Assembly: GCF_023898315.1 (NCBI RefSeq)
Contig: NC_064614.1
Location: 68,956,501 to 69,020,500, forward strand
Source: Schistocerca nitens
Taxonomy: Eukaryota; Arthropoda; Insecta; Orthoptera; Acrididae
Length of the DNA stretch: 64,000 bases
Direction: 5' to 3'
The notes below the pieces were generated by a model. It saw only the letters and a list, made by a program, of their open reading frames with translations, ran no database searches and was not told where the DNA came from. Position numbers and translations under genes: made by a program. Numbering within the stretch: the first letter of the stretch is position 1; each line of letters starts with the position of its first letter. Below are positions 1 through 11,030 of this stretch, piece by piece.

Positions 1-392
1 CCTCAGGCAGTGAAATAAATGTACCGGTAACGTTGTTGGTAAGATAGTAGGGGAGGCAACTTTCAGAGGTCGATAGTACAGACCAAAACTAGCAAAAATG
101 TCTAGTAAACATGGGTTTTAAAATACATAAATTAAGAGCTACGAGCACTTGTCCAATAGAGGAGATGTGTTTCGCAGTAGTGAAGATGAGCAAGTGTTTA
201 CAGCTCCTCAGGATGGATTTTAGATCGCATGTTTACCATCCTTTCTTTTTTTTTTTTTGTTATGGTCCATACTACCATCTATGAAAGTTGGGTACCCCAC
301 ATTCTTAGCAACATCAGTACCGTCATTCAATCCACTTTCAGAGGTCTCAGAGTAGCTTTCGCTTGTAACTTTCTACTCGTTCGTTCCCGAAT
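1..392. other. Unassigned sequence
   Basis: No repeat, gene or RNA was recognised. A short poly-T run lies near 245-260. The stretch ends at the left target-site duplication of the first SINE. Confidence 0.4.
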
Positions 393-409
393 CCGTGACC
401 CTTATTTCC

Positions 410-592
410 GGCCTTGGTGATCTAGCGGTTCTAGGCGCGCAGTCCGGAACCGCGCGACTGCTACGGTCGCAGGTTCGAATCCTGCCTCGGGCATGGATGT
501 GTGTGAAGTCCTTAGGTTAGTTAGGTTTAAGTAATTCTAAGTTCTAGGGGACTAATGACCACAGATGTTAAGTCCCATAGTGCTCAGAACCA
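410..592 (+). mobile_element. tRNA-derived SINE, family A, with 17-bp TSD
   Basis: The tRNA-like head has an A-box-like segment (tagcggttctaggcgc) and a B box (ggttcgaatcc). It is followed by the family core ttaggttagttaggtttaag and the tail ending gtgctcagaacca. The flanks are direct repeats: ccgtgacccttatttcc at 393-409 and ccgtgacccttatctcc at 593-609, 17 bp with one mismatch. That marks a LINE-mediated insertion. The head resembles a class II tRNA such as tRNA-Leu (ggccgagcggt, ctaggcgc); this parentage is inference. SINEs do not encode protein and are transcribed by RNA polymerase III. Confidence 0.93.
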
Positions 593-853
593 CCGTGACC
601 CTTATCTCCAGTTGATACATTTATCCGTCTACATCAACACGGAATCACCTGTTATATACGTACATTTAAAGGCGTCGGCACCTATAATTTAGACGATCTA
701 TAGCGTCGGTGAATGACGTTTCCCGGACTTGAGATACTATTCAAAGTACTACTTACTCACTCCCCTCTACAAGTGCTAGAAATTTGTAACAGGAAATTTC
801 GAACGCCCTGTATATTTAACTACTTTCATCGGGCGAAAATTCTGCAAGGTATG

Positions 854-1038
854 TCCGCAGCTCGTGGTCGTGCGGTAGCGTTCTCGCTTCCTGCGCCCGG
901 GTTCCCGGGATCGATTCCCGGCGGGGTCACGGATTTTCTCTGCCTCGTGATGACTGGGTGTTGTGTGATGTCCTTAGGTTAGTTAGGTTTAAGTAGTTCT
1001 AAGTTCTATGGGACTGGTGACCATAGATGTTAAGTCCC
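854..1038 (+). mobile_element. Chimeric SINE: tRNA head B joined to family A tail
   Basis: The head (cagctcgtggtcgtgcggta, then gatcgattcccgg as B box) differs from family A and resembles tRNA-Gly in its 3' half (inference). After gactgggtgttgtgtgatgt the sequence becomes the family A core ttaggttagttaggtttaag. The 3' end stops at aagtccca, so the last roughly 25 bases of the usual tail are missing. No clear TSD was found. Confidence 0.85.
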
Positions 1039-2973
1039 ACCAACATCCACAGGACGAAGAATCTCTGCTTCTCGAATGTGTTGATACCTTGCAGTGTGGA
1101 TGGGTCATATTAGGATGTATATGATCCAAGATAAGAAAAACAGCCTTCTATTTTCACTTTGCATCACTGTAACACAACATTCTGTGAGGGAGCACAAACG
1201 ATACTTATTAGTCCATGTTGAATCCAGAGCCTGAAAAGCAAAGAACAACTGATTATAGGCCCTGAAGACTTATAAGCAAACCAACAGCTAAATGTAGGTC
1301 AGTAGGATCCGTTCGGCTACGTATCAAGCTAAGTGCAGCTCACTCATGTTTTTAACACGCAAGCCATAGGTTAAAAAGGTAACAACAAAATATACAATTT
1401 TTTGTGTGCTGTCTATCGTCTTTCAGCGTTAATCGATAAGGTGCTCTAACACTCTCTTATAACCGCTGAGTTGTGGGATTTCTATTCCGGACTGGCGTGA
1501 ACAACAGATTTTACAGAACCCGAATGACCTCCATCGCTTCGTTTTACAGCCCGGTAGCATGTTTTGGTTCAGATCTGTACTCCGGCGCGTTATTCAGGCT
1601 GCGTGCAGAACCGATGTCAGCCTCTGCGCGGCCGTAAAATAAAGTACTGGCCTCTACCACACCCCTCCCTTCTGATCGATAGATCGTTTGCCATTAATAA
1701 CCATTAGCGCACTCGGAACGGAATGTTACAATCCGCATTATGGCGCTAATGCCCCGTTAATGACGGCATGTAATCAATCCGTGCCCCCGTGGCACTGCAC
1801 ACGACTGGCCCAGTCCTCTGGCCACCCAGGGGTCAGCGGTGTACACGGGGCCTAACGGAAATCGAGGCAAGTTGGGAACTACCACTCCAGCCACTGTACG
1901 CCACTGCATTTTCCTTTATTGCTGTTTCTGTCGATTGACAGCGTCCTCTAACTTCTCCTACATGGGGCTAAGCTATACATGCACTCTGCATCCTACATCA
2001 TCATTTATTTCTTTGAACCTCTAAACTCTTCAATCTGTACTGCATCTTCCAGCTGCTTTCTCGATAATGTAGCATCTAAATTATGCGACAAATTATAAAA
2101 AATTATAAGAATTTCCCAAGCCTTTCTTTAGTTACATATCCTTTACAGCAAGAGGGTCAGTCCAAAAGAAATACACGAACTTTACTTTAATAAATTCAGC
2201 TTCTGTTCTATTCTACATCTGCACTATTTGCGTAGGGCATCCAGACATTACTCCTGCTTGACTTCAGATTTACGTAATTCAACTTGTTTCTGTAAGTCAC
2301 GCTGTCGTAGCACTTTACGTCCATCTGAAGCAACGTGCTTTTACAGAGCTCCAGCATTATGAGAAAGAGGCAGTGACACATATTCACAAGAGATATAAAA
2401 AATGTATGGGGATGATGATGTTGATGCCAGTAAAACGAAACGTTTGACAAGCAGATTACATGGTGACAGTGGACACGCGAACACGCGAAACCTCTCGTTG
2501 ACCGTAGACCGAGCACTGCATAGTCTACTGGCTATAAACAGCGTATTCACAATCCAATTTTGACTGAAAAACACATAAGACTGACTGAACTGTCAATCTG
2601 AGTGGTAGCAAAAGCGATTGTGGCCAGGGTATTACACAGTTGATCTTGATAATGGTTTGCGTCGCTGCATCACGTTGGTTCCGAGAATCATGACGGATGC
2701 CCAGAAGGAATAACGGAAGCCTTTGTGCAGGAAACTTTCCGAAGACTACGTGAATTGTGGAGATGACTATCTATCGTGGATTGTGATAGGAGGAGAAGTC
2801 TGGCGGCATCGCACCGAACAGGAGACAAAACGGCAATCGACGGAATGTCCTATTTAGAGTTGTAAAACTACCGTAGACTATCATACGTAAGCGCAGACTA
2901 CAATAATTTTCTTAGTAGCTTTGGTTAGTTACGTTCATACCTGCATTATCGGTGTGATAGGTGCGTTGCATAC
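1039..2973. other. Unassigned sequence
   Basis: No transposon or coding region was recognised. The part around 1540-1860 is richer in G+C and holds a cluster of TAAT cores described separately. Short ORFs here, such as 2208-2516 on the minus strand, have no recognisable motif. Confidence 0.4.
1692..1780. promoter_or_regulatory. Cluster of homeodomain-type TAAT/ATTA cores
   Basis: About ninety bases contain at least six TAAT or ATTA cores, including cattaataaccattagcgc at the left and cgttaatgacgg and gtaatcaatcc at the right. The last resembles a Hox/Exd-type composite site. Such spacing is seen in developmental enhancers, but TAAT is common by chance in AT-rich DNA. Function is not shown by the sequence. 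Confidence 0.22.
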
Positions 2974-3082
2974 CTATCAAGCGTTACCTCATAGAGATCA
3001 CTTTCTTTACATGTGTTTTCAGTGCGTTAATAGATTGCCGTAAAAACCAGAAGCAATAATCCGTCTAGAAACTGAGTGAGGA

Positions 3083-3093
3083 TATATAAAAGG
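3083..3093 (+). promoter_or_regulatory. TATA-box-like sequence, copy 1
   Basis: tatataaaagg is a strong match to the RNA polymerase II TATA box, in the context gtgaggatatataaaaggct. A start would be expected about 25-30 bases downstream, near 3112-3120. No ORF or known element follows, so the transcript, if any, is unknown. It may be the promoter of an unrecognised element. Confidence 0.35.
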
Positions 3094-3342
3094 CTGCATA
3101 ACCGATGGGACATTTTTGTTCTATATAGTAATTGTCTTGTCCATGTTTATAGCAAAACTGGACTTGTCAGTATTTGATTCTGTATTTATTCGAAAATTGT
3201 TGATTTGTAACGAGAAACAGGGGGACGTTGCAGCTATCAAGCGTTACCTCATAGAGATCACTTTCTTTACATGTGTTTTCAGTGCGTTAATAGATTGCCG
3301 TAAAAACCAGAAGCAATAATCCGTCTAGAAACTGAGTGAGGA

Positions 3343-3353
3343 TATATAAAAGG
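3343..3353 (+). promoter_or_regulatory. TATA-box-like sequence, copy 2
   Basis: This is the same tatataaaagg box in the second 260-bp copy. If it is functional, this locus has two identical core promoters 260 bp apart in the same direction. Confidence 0.33.
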
Positions 3354-3547
3354 CTGCATAACCGATGGGACATTTTTGTTCTATATAGTAATTGTCTTGT
3401 CCATGTTTATAGCAAAACTGGACTTGTCAGTATTTGATTCTGTATTTATTCGAAAATTGTTGATTTGTAACGAGAAACAGGGGGACGTTGCAGCAGAAAT
3501 AAAGGAAATAATACAGATTTATTGTATAGTGCTAGAAAACGCAATTT

Positions 3548-3564
3548 CCTCACCAAAAACGTAA

Positions 3565-3614
<50 letters not shown>

Positions 3615-3626
3615 CGTTTTTGGTGA

Positions 3627-3676
<50 letters not shown>
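3548..3676. repeat. Two TA arrays with a 15-bp inverted repeat around the first
   Basis: cctcaccaaaaacgt at 3548-3562 and its exact reverse complement acgtttttggtgagg at 3614-3628 flank about 51 bp that is almost pure TA. A second TA array follows to about 3676. The outer arms make the first array a potential cruciform. ORFs reading IYIYIY on either strand here are artefacts of the array. Confidence 0.9.
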
Positions 3677-3679
<3 letters not shown>

Positions 3680-4277
3680 ACTTCGATTCGGTACTTCATC
3701 GAAGTTATATACAGCAAGTTCCTGGTATTCATAATAACTTTCGCATTCATCAATAATAACAGGAATCTCTTGCCTTTGATCATGACGAATGTTCTGTTGA
3801 GAACAAAGCTATAACAATAATTATATATAGTTTTTATGTCAGTTCGTGTAAACTGTACCTGCATCTAAACTGATTGCCTTGACTCCATAATAGCGCAGAA
3901 GTTACGTGATAAGCTCATTTTTATTATTTGTTAAAACCTATTTATATTTGTTAATGATATAAAGCAATGGACTAACACTATATGATGTTCTGCTCTAAAT
4001 ACGTGCAAAACAAACAATTAAGTAAATAAAAAACCAAAGAGAATTCATAGTCTCACAGATACTCTACTAACTCATTCCTTTATGTTTACTTTCATAACGA
4101 TGCTCTCAATACTACCGGTAATCCTATCAGTTACGACATCATATATGTAGTGTGTCAAAACTACTTAACTATATTTGTGGTAGAGCACAATTCTAAGCAC
4201 TGTGCATGCGGGCGTTCGGAATAAAATGAAATGATGTGGTGGCCCTCAACTACGTACCCTCAGACTCAGAGTTGAAA
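3677..4277. other. Unassigned AT-rich sequence
   Basis: No gene, RNA or repeat family was recognised between the TA arrays and the first Tc1-like element. Confidence 0.4.
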
Positions 4278-5698
4278 TACACTCCTGGAAATTGAAATAA
4301 GAACACCGTGAATTCATTGTCCCAGGAAGGGGAAACTTTATTGACACATTCCTGGGGTCAGATACATCACATGATCACACTGACAGAACCACAGGCACAT
4401 AGACACAGGCAACAGAGCATGCACACTGTCGGCACTAGTACAGTGTATATCCACCTTTCGCAGCAATGCAGGCTGCTATTCTCCCATGGAGACGATCGTA
4501 GAGATGCTCGATGTAGTCCTGTGGAACGGCTTGCCATGCCATTTCCACCTGGCGCCTCAGTTGGACCAGCGTTCGTGCTGGACGTGCAGACCGCGTGAGA
4601 CGACGCTTCATCCAGTCCCAAACATGCTCAATGGGGGACAGATCCGGAGATCTTGCTGGCCAGGGTAGTTGACTTACACCTTCTAGAGCACGTTGGGTGG
4701 CACGGGATACATGCGGACGTGCATTGTCCTGTTGGAACAGCAAGTTCCCTTGCCGGTCTAGGAATGGTAGAACGATGGGTTCGATGACGGTTTGGATGTA
4801 CCGTGCACTATTCAGTGTCCCCTCGAGGATCACCAGTGGTGTACGGCCAGTGTAGGAGATCGCTCCCCACACCATGATGCCGGGTGTTGGCCCTGTGTGC
4901 CTCGGTCGTATGCAGTCCTGATTGTGGCGCTCACCTGCACGGCGCCAAACACGCATACGACCATCATTGGCACCAAGGCAGAAGCGACTCTCATCGCTGA
5001 AGACGACACGTCTCCATTCGTCCCTCCATTCACGCCTGTCGCGACACCACTGGAGTCGGGCTGCACGATGTTGGGGCGTGAGCGGAAGACGGGACCGTAG
5101 CCCAGCTTCATGGAGACGGTTGCGAATGGTCCTCGCCGATACCCCAGGAGCAACAGTGTCCCTAATTTGCTGGGAAGTGGCGGTGCGGTCCCCTACGGCA
5201 CTGCGTAGGATCCTACGGTCTTGGCGTGCATCCGTGCGTCGCTGCGGTCCGGTCCCAGGTCGACGGGCACGTGCACCTTCCGCCGACCATTGGCGTCAAC
5301 ATCGATGTACTGTGGAGACCTCACGCCCCACGTGTTGAGCAATTCGGCGGTACGTCCACCCGGCCTCCCGCATGCCCACTATACCCCCTCGCTCAAAGTC
5401 CGTCAACTGCACATACAGTTCACGTCCACGCTGTCGCGGCATGCTACCAGTGTTAAAGACTGCGATGGAGCTCCGTATGCCACGGCAAACTGGCTGACAC
5501 TGACGGCGGCGGTGCACAAATGCTGCGCAGCTAGCGCCATTCGACGGCCAACACCGCGGTTCCTGGTGTGTCCGCTGTGCCGTGCGTGTGATCATTGCTT
5601 GTACAGCCCTCTCGCAGTGTCCGGAGCAAGTATGGTGGGTCTGACACACCGGTGTCAATGTGTTCTTTTTTCCATTTCCAGGAGTGTATTAAACGTTT
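4278..5698 (-). mobile_element. Tc1-like DNA transposon, damaged copy
   Basis: The ends are inverted: tacactcctggaaattgaaa at the left and tttccatttccaggagtgta at the right, with TA at each border as expected for Tc1/mariner integration. The element is 1421 bp and encodes its transposase on the minus strand. It is a close relative of the element at 15160-16585 in the same orientation; I saw about 20 substitutions plus a 15-bp in-frame deletion near 5093. One nonsense codon disables the gene. Confidence 0.95.
4435..5442 (-). pseudogene. Tc1-like transposase with one nonsense codon
   Basis: This would cut and paste the element by DDE chemistry. Aligned to the open copy at 15317-16339, the frame runs from ATG (MPRQRGRE, 5442) to the same stop, with no frameshift. 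A TGA at 5296-5298 replaces an RNA codon that gives Cys in the other copy (HRCCRQWS). Five codons (TPLGR) are deleted near 5093. The catalytic contexts SDES, QQDNARPH and SPDLSPIEH remain. Translation would stop after about 48 residues, inside the helix-turn-helix region. Its TIRs look complete, so it could still be mobilised in trans by the intact copy (inference). Confidence 0.92.
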
Positions 5699-6690
5699 CG
5701 GCTGGTTTCGTTGTCTAGGGTCTGGGATAAGTAGTTGCCTCATTACAAGCCAAATGCTGCTGAGTCTACAGCATACAATATGAATATACACATGAATCGA
5801 ATGGCCGAAGGTACCTATCAATCGGCAATTTTAATGCAACATAGTATTTTATAAATGAAAGATTGCAATGAAATATAATCTGCAGGTACTATTTTAAATG
5901 ACTTTAAATTGTGAGTACGATGGTAGAAGTACTTTTGAGAACGTGGTATATTTCTGAAAACACTTACTGGTGTCGATAGTCCAACAATTAAATAAAATAT
6001 AAGTTGAATAACAGGGAAACAACAGATTCCTACTTCACGTAATTAGTTATGAACAACAACATAGCTCGCCAGATATTCACTTCTAAGCGCATACTACGTC
6101 TTCACTGCAGAAGCCATGGAAATCACACAAGTGCACAAGTCGGCATTCCGAAATACTTCTATCTCCCGCGACCACGTGCAAACCGCTCCACACTCTCCAA
6201 GTCTCTCCCGCGATGGTGCATCCCCGTCGCTGCTCCGCGTCCAGCACTCACTCCCGTGACCTCTCCCGTACTTTTCAGCACTCATCTACCTCTTCCATCC
6301 AGTCTCCCCATTCACGAGAGCTGTGACTGCCTATAGCGATCGTTCCATGTCTTCAAGCCAACGCACCACACAAACATAATGAAACACATTCGAAATACTC
6401 GATGTACATTTAAATAACTTTAAATTAAATAAATATTCCTACGACTGGACCGTGAAAAAAGCTCTAACACACATTATTAGATACATAAACAAATTAAATA
6501 TACATATATCGAAGGGATAAAAAGCATTGATCACGCAAAACTCAACATGCCATTTTGCCAGATGATATTTATACTATGAACCGTGGATGGCAGCTTCCAT
6601 ATTCCTGTATATCTGGAAGGCATTTGACATACTTCCCAACTGCAGACTTAACTAATATCAGAGCGTAGGGAATATATACACGTATACACA
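5699..6690. other. Unassigned sequence
   Basis: No element was recognised. Around 6130-6330 the base composition is C-rich, with many ctccc and cactc runs. Short ORFs there have no recognisable motif. Confidence 0.4.
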
Positions 6691-6699
6691 TATTCCACA

Positions 6700-7075
6700 A
6701 GCACCTGTTTAGTGGAGAGTTCCTTGCACCACAACTAGCCACACCGTTTCGTGTTCCACTCGCAAATAGAGCAAGGAAGAAACGACTTTCTGTATGCTTC
6801 CGTATGAGTACCGGCTTCTCTTATTTTACTTTCGTGGTCCTTACACCAGATATACGTTGAAGGCATTCGGATGTTTCTGCAGTTAACTTCAATTGCCAGT
6901 TCTTTAAATTTTCTCAGCAGTGTTTCCCTACAGGGAAGATATGCATAATACTTGCGTGTTGTTGCTACCTATTGAAAAGAAATGTAGCAGGGACCCTCTG
7001 AATTGCTTATATGTCTTCCTTTAATTCATCTTGGTGGGGATCACAGACACCCTAGCAGTACTCAGACCGGTCAGA
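6700..7075 (-). mobile_element. LINE fragment, 3' part, degenerate
   Basis: The stretch (key parts ttccactcgcaaatagagca and ctctgaattgcttatatgtc) resembles, in reverse, the 3' coding region of a LINE family that is abundant in locusts, as I remember it. The fragment at 43560-44665 shows a similar phrase (tctgaattgcttcgttgtct). The reading frame is destroyed. The clade (CR1/Jockey-like) is uncertain. Confidence 0.5.
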
Positions 7076-7783
7076 CTGGTGTTCTATATGCGGTTTCTTT
7101 GAAAATAGTATGCTTTGAATATGGCATGCTTTTAATTATTAATGACAGACTGCGTGTTAGCCAAATATGTGGCTAGCACTGAGGAAGCAAGTACTTCTAG
7201 TTTCCGATTACAATGTCTGGTCTAGAATCGCCTTTGCCACCCTACTTTTGAACATGAACGGATCTCTGTAAATTAAGTTTTCGACTGTAATTTAAACTGA
7301 AAATGAAGAATGGTTCACTAGAATACTCACAATGACTTTATTGTAAAGCAAGCACACAATGACTTAATGTTACGATTATATATGTGCCCTGTTATAAAAC
7401 CGCGTTCGTTGAATTTACATGACATTTTGATGATGACCGCTGTTAGTAGAATTCTGTGGAAAGATTTTTTTGGCACCACAATATATTCTTGCCTTGTAAC
7501 GAATAAGTCGGCTCTACCTGCACTGCAAAATGATGAGCTGAAAGAAATCACTGCACATCAATTTACCTACTCATCTTACTGTCAGGCTGCATCAGCAAAT
7601 TAAGCTTTTTCTCTCTGTTTGAAAATCTGGTTCACTGTCCACGCAGACGTGCAAGACATGACACTGCAGGTTTTATCAGATACACTTTTCATCTAACAGT
7701 AAGAATCCTCATTCTGTTAAAATCCAACACCCATTCTCCCTCCCCAAGACTCGATTCTTGCCGCTAATGACTGCGGTTGCTTG
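7076..7783. other. Unassigned sequence
   Basis: No feature was recognised. The ORF at 7367-7603 has no family motif. Confidence 0.35.
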
Positions 7784-7788
7784 CCTAG

Positions 7789-8278
7789 TGTAGTGGACTG
7801 ACAAGGCAGCCAGTCCACAGTGACGGGTAGCCGACAGGGCACACGTACACACACGCCGATTGGCGCGAAGTCTGGAACAGGATTCGTAATGAATGTGATA
7901 AAGAAAAGAACGTAGCTACTAGAACACTTAACTTTTATATCGTCCTTTGGTATACCGCATTCTTGATGATACAAAAGAGACTATCTTGAGATACATGCAA
8001 TGGTACAAATGGCGCCTTGCTAGGTCGTAGCCATTAACTTAGCTGAAGGCTATTCTAACTGTCTCTCGGCAAATGAGAGAAAGGCTTCGTCAGTGTAGTC
8101 GCTAGAAAAGTCGTCGTACAACTGGGACGAGTGCTAGTACGTCTCTCGAGACCTGCCTTGTGGTGGCGCTCGGTCTGCGATCCTGACAGTGGCGACACGC
8201 GGGTCCGACATGTACTAATGGACCGCGGCCGATTTAAGCTACCACCTAGCAAGTGTGGTGTCTAGCGGTGACACCACA
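7789..8278. mobile_element. Solo LTR, 490 bp, with TSD cctag
   Basis: The segment begins TGTAGTGGACTG and ends GACACCACA, so it has the TG...CA termini of LTRs. It is flanked by perfect 5-bp duplications cctag at 7784-7788 and 8279-8283. No gag, pol or second LTR is nearby, so this is best read as a solo LTR left by recombination between the two LTRs of a retrotransposon. One end carries a hairpin: gtgtggtgtc at 8253-8262 pairs with gacaccacac at 8270-8279. Orientation cannot be set without an internal region. I recall this as an abundant locust repeat (from memory, not checked). Confidence 0.85.
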
Positions 8279-8283
8279 CCTAG

Positions 8284-8897
8284 ATGTTCTGAGCTGTATT
8301 TAATAATACCAACTGTGGAAGCCAAAGAATATGTCACTCATGTGTTCAGACATGCAAGTATTCTGAAAAAAAACGAAATTTTTCACGATATTTATATTTT
8401 TATTTCTATTTTTCACAATGTTTGAATCTTTCAACTTCCTTAAAATTCTCCAAATAAATGAGAGTCCACCAATCGCCTGACTTATTATAGTCCTTACGTG
8501 TCCGATCAGTTGCACATCATGTTTCAGTATTACACGTAGAACTTACGAAGTGCACAGCTCGTGGTGTAGTTGTTAGCGTAATTGTTTGAGGATGATGTGA
8601 GGTGCGGTATTTTTCGTTGTAGTGCTCTTACCCTTGAGTTGCAAAAGTAAAGTCCCCTTGATTAGCAAAAGGAATGAAGCTCCCTATGCCAACATGCGAA
8701 CTTACTTTTAAAAGGTAATGAAATAAGTCGCAAAACGGATAAGGTATTATTAAGTATAAATTTAACAGGGGTAGGCCCAACTTTAAAAGTTAATAGTGAA
8801 GCACGAAATTCACACGTCAGCCAGTACACGACAGCACTTTTCAGTTAAGAGAGACATCTAACTATTAAATGAAACTGCACTTTTCTAGAAGAAGCGT
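8284..8897. other. Unassigned sequence
   Basis: Nothing firm was recognised. Around 8548-8580 cacagctcgtggtgtagttg faintly resembles the head of the head-B SINEs but lacks a B box, so it is not called. Confidence 0.35.
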
Positions 8898-9147
8898 CCG
8901 CGGCTCGTGGTCTTGCGGTAGCGTTCTCGCTTCTCGCGCACGGGGTCCCGGGTTCGATTCCCGGCGGGGTCAGGGATTTCCTCATGATGACTGGGTGTTG
9001 TGTGTGTTTCATAGTCATTTCATCCTCATTCATTCGCAAGTTGCCATCGTGGCGTTAAAGAACTTGTGAAGCAGCTGCCGAACCGCCTCGCGAGGGGTCT
9101 CCTGGCCACCAATGCCATACACTCATTATTATTATTATGATTATGAA
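8898..9147 (+). mobile_element. SINE with tRNA head B and an (ATT)n tail
   Basis: The head cggctcgtggtcttgcggta and B box gggttcgattcccgg match the chimeric SINE at 854-1038. After gactgggtgttgtgtgtgtt the body is different: it runs through ctcctggccaccaatgccat and ends in an attattattatt microsatellite. It therefore represents a second tail type on the same head. Confidence 0.85.
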
Positions 9148-9450
9148 ATAAGCGATTTATTTCCCTTTATGAGCATTCAGTTGTGAAAACCTTCAACAAG
9201 GAGGCAAGAATGCTAAGGTAGGGAACAGTTATGTTTAATTCCGAACTAGGTACTAATTTTAGAACGGCGTAATAAAAGTTGCCAATGGTCAAATAAAGAG
9301 CATATCAGACAGTACTAATGAGAAGTGAAATCTCAAGAGCAAACACCATTCACAAACGCATAGTGCTTCCTGCAAAATAACCAACCAAATGTAATCATCA
9401 ATACCCAAATGGATAACTCCGCAAGGTCAACAAGCACAGGGCCGCCTTAT
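9148..9450. other. Unassigned sequence
   Basis: Nothing was recognised between the SINE tail and the LINE poly-T end. Confidence 0.4.
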
Positions 9451-11030
9451 TTTTTTTTTTTTTTTTTTTGTCATAAGTCTACTGACTGGTTTGATGCGGC
9501 CCGCCTAGAATTCCTCTACTGTGCCAAACTCTTCATCTAAGAGTAGCACTTGCAACCTACGTCCTCAATTGTTTGCTCGACGTATTCAAATCTCTGTCTT
9601 CCTCTACAGTTTTTGCCAGCTCCCTCTAGTACCATGGAAGTCATTCCCTAATGTCTTAGCAGATGTCCTATCATCCTGTCCCTTCTCCTTATCAGTGTTT
9701 TCCACATATTCCTTTCCTCTTCGATTCTGCATAGAACCTCCTCATTCCTTACCTTATCAGTCCACCTAATTTTCAACATTCGTCTATAGCACCACATCTC
9801 AAATGCTTCGATTCTCTTCTGTTCCGGTTTTCCCACAGTCCATGTTTCACTACCATACAATGCTGTACTCCAGACGTACATCATCAGAAATTTCTTCCTC
9901 AAATTAAGGCCGGTATTTGATATTAGTTGACTTCTCTTGGCCAGAAATGCGTATTTTGCCATAGCGAGTCTGCTTTTGATGTCCTCCTTGCTCCGCCCGT
10001 CATTGGTTATTTTACTGCCTAGGTAGCAGAATTCCTTAACTTCATTGACTTCGTGACCATCATTCCTGATGTTAAGTTTCTCGCTGTTCTCATTTCTACT
10101 ACTCACTCAGGATAGCAATGTCATCAGCAAATCGTATCATTGAAATCCTTTCACCTTGTATTTTAATTCCACTCCTGAACCTTTCTTTTATTTCCATCAT
10201 TGCTTCCTCGATGTACAGATTGAAGAGTAGGGGCGAAAGGCTACAGCCTTGTCTTACACCCTTCTTAATACGAGCACTTCGTTCTTGATCATCCACTCTT
10301 ATTATTCCCTCTTGGTTGTTGTACATATTGTATATAACCCATCTCACCCTATAGCTTACCCCTACTTTTTTCAGAATCTCGAACAGCTTGCACCATTTTA
10401 TATTGTCGAACGCTTTTTCCAGGTCGACAAATCCTATGAGAGTGTCTTGGTTTTTCTTTGGCCTTGCTTCCATTATTAGCCGTAACGTCAGATTTGCCTC
10501 TCTCGTCCCTTTACTTTACCTAAAGCCAAACTGATCGTCACCTAGTGCATTCTCAATGTTCTTTTCCATTCTTCTGTATATTATTCTTGTAAGCAGCTTC
10601 GATGCATGAGCTGTTAAGCTGATTGTGCGATAATTCTCGCACTTGTCAGCTCTTGCCGTCTTCGGAATTGTGTGGATGATGCTTTTCCGAAAGTCAGATG
10701 GTATGTCGACAGACTCATATATTCTACACACCAACGTGAATAGTCGTTTTGTTGCCACTTCCCCCAATGATTTTAGAAATTGTGATGGAATGTTATCTAT
10801 CCCTTCTGCCTTATTGGACCGTAAGTCCTCCAAAGCTCTTTTAAATTCCGTTTCTAATACTGGATCCCCTATCTCTTCTAAATCGACTCCTGTTTCTTCT
10901 TCTATCACATCAGACAAATCTTCACCCTCATAGAGGCTTTCAATGTATTCTTTCCACCTATCTGCTCTCTCTTCTGCATTTAACAGTGGAATTCCCGTTG
11001 CACTCTTAATGTTACCACCGTTGCTTTTAA
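9451..11030 (-). mobile_element. RTE-like non-LTR retrotransposon, 5' truncated
   Basis: The 3' end is marked by about nineteen T on the plus strand at 9451-9469, which is a poly(A) tail in element orientation. Reverse-transcriptase coding runs from about 10917 down to 9648. The endonuclease region is absent, so the copy is 5' truncated near 11030. It is a different subfamily from the copies at 30541, 40778 and 57707, which end in CAA repeats. The piece at 62395-63015 belongs to this subfamily. Confidence 0.85.
9648..10917 (-). pseudogene. LINE reverse transcriptase, broken
   Basis: The family copies its RNA into DNA at a nicked target site. Visible blocks in order are KTARADKCENYRTISLTAHA, DDQFGFR, FVDLEKAFDNIKW (motif A), GVRQGCSLSPLLFNLY (motif B), FADDIAILSE (motif C), and the C-terminal CYLGSKI, YGSETW and FEMWCYRRMLKIRW. 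There is an in-frame TAA after QFGFR at about 10515. A deletion and frameshift near 10100 joins FADDIAILSE directly to SRNENSEKLN; the copy at 57812 has about 40 more residues there. The copy cannot encode an active enzyme. Clade assignment to RTE-like is by overall look, not by a tree. Confidence 0.85.

Larger units (their letters stand above)
2974..3493 (+). repeat. Two identical 260-bp tandem copies
   Basis: The unit beginning ctatcaagcgttacctcata starts at 2974 and again at 3234, and each copy ends gggggacgttgcag. Reading both base by base I saw no difference. Each copy contains a TATA-box-like sequence and a 60-odd-codon ORF that is shared only because the DNA is duplicated. Identity suggests a very recent duplication, or an assembly artefact. 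Confidence 0.93.

Noticed and set aside
434..500. tRNA-like A and B boxes as a genuine tRNA gene
   Set aside because: The segment is followed by the SINE core, flanked by a TSD, and repeated many times in the window. The same reasoning applies to every other tRNA-like head here.
3446..3814. ORFs reading IYIYIY on both strands
   Set aside because: They are translations of the TA arrays. The same applies to those at 34008-34365.
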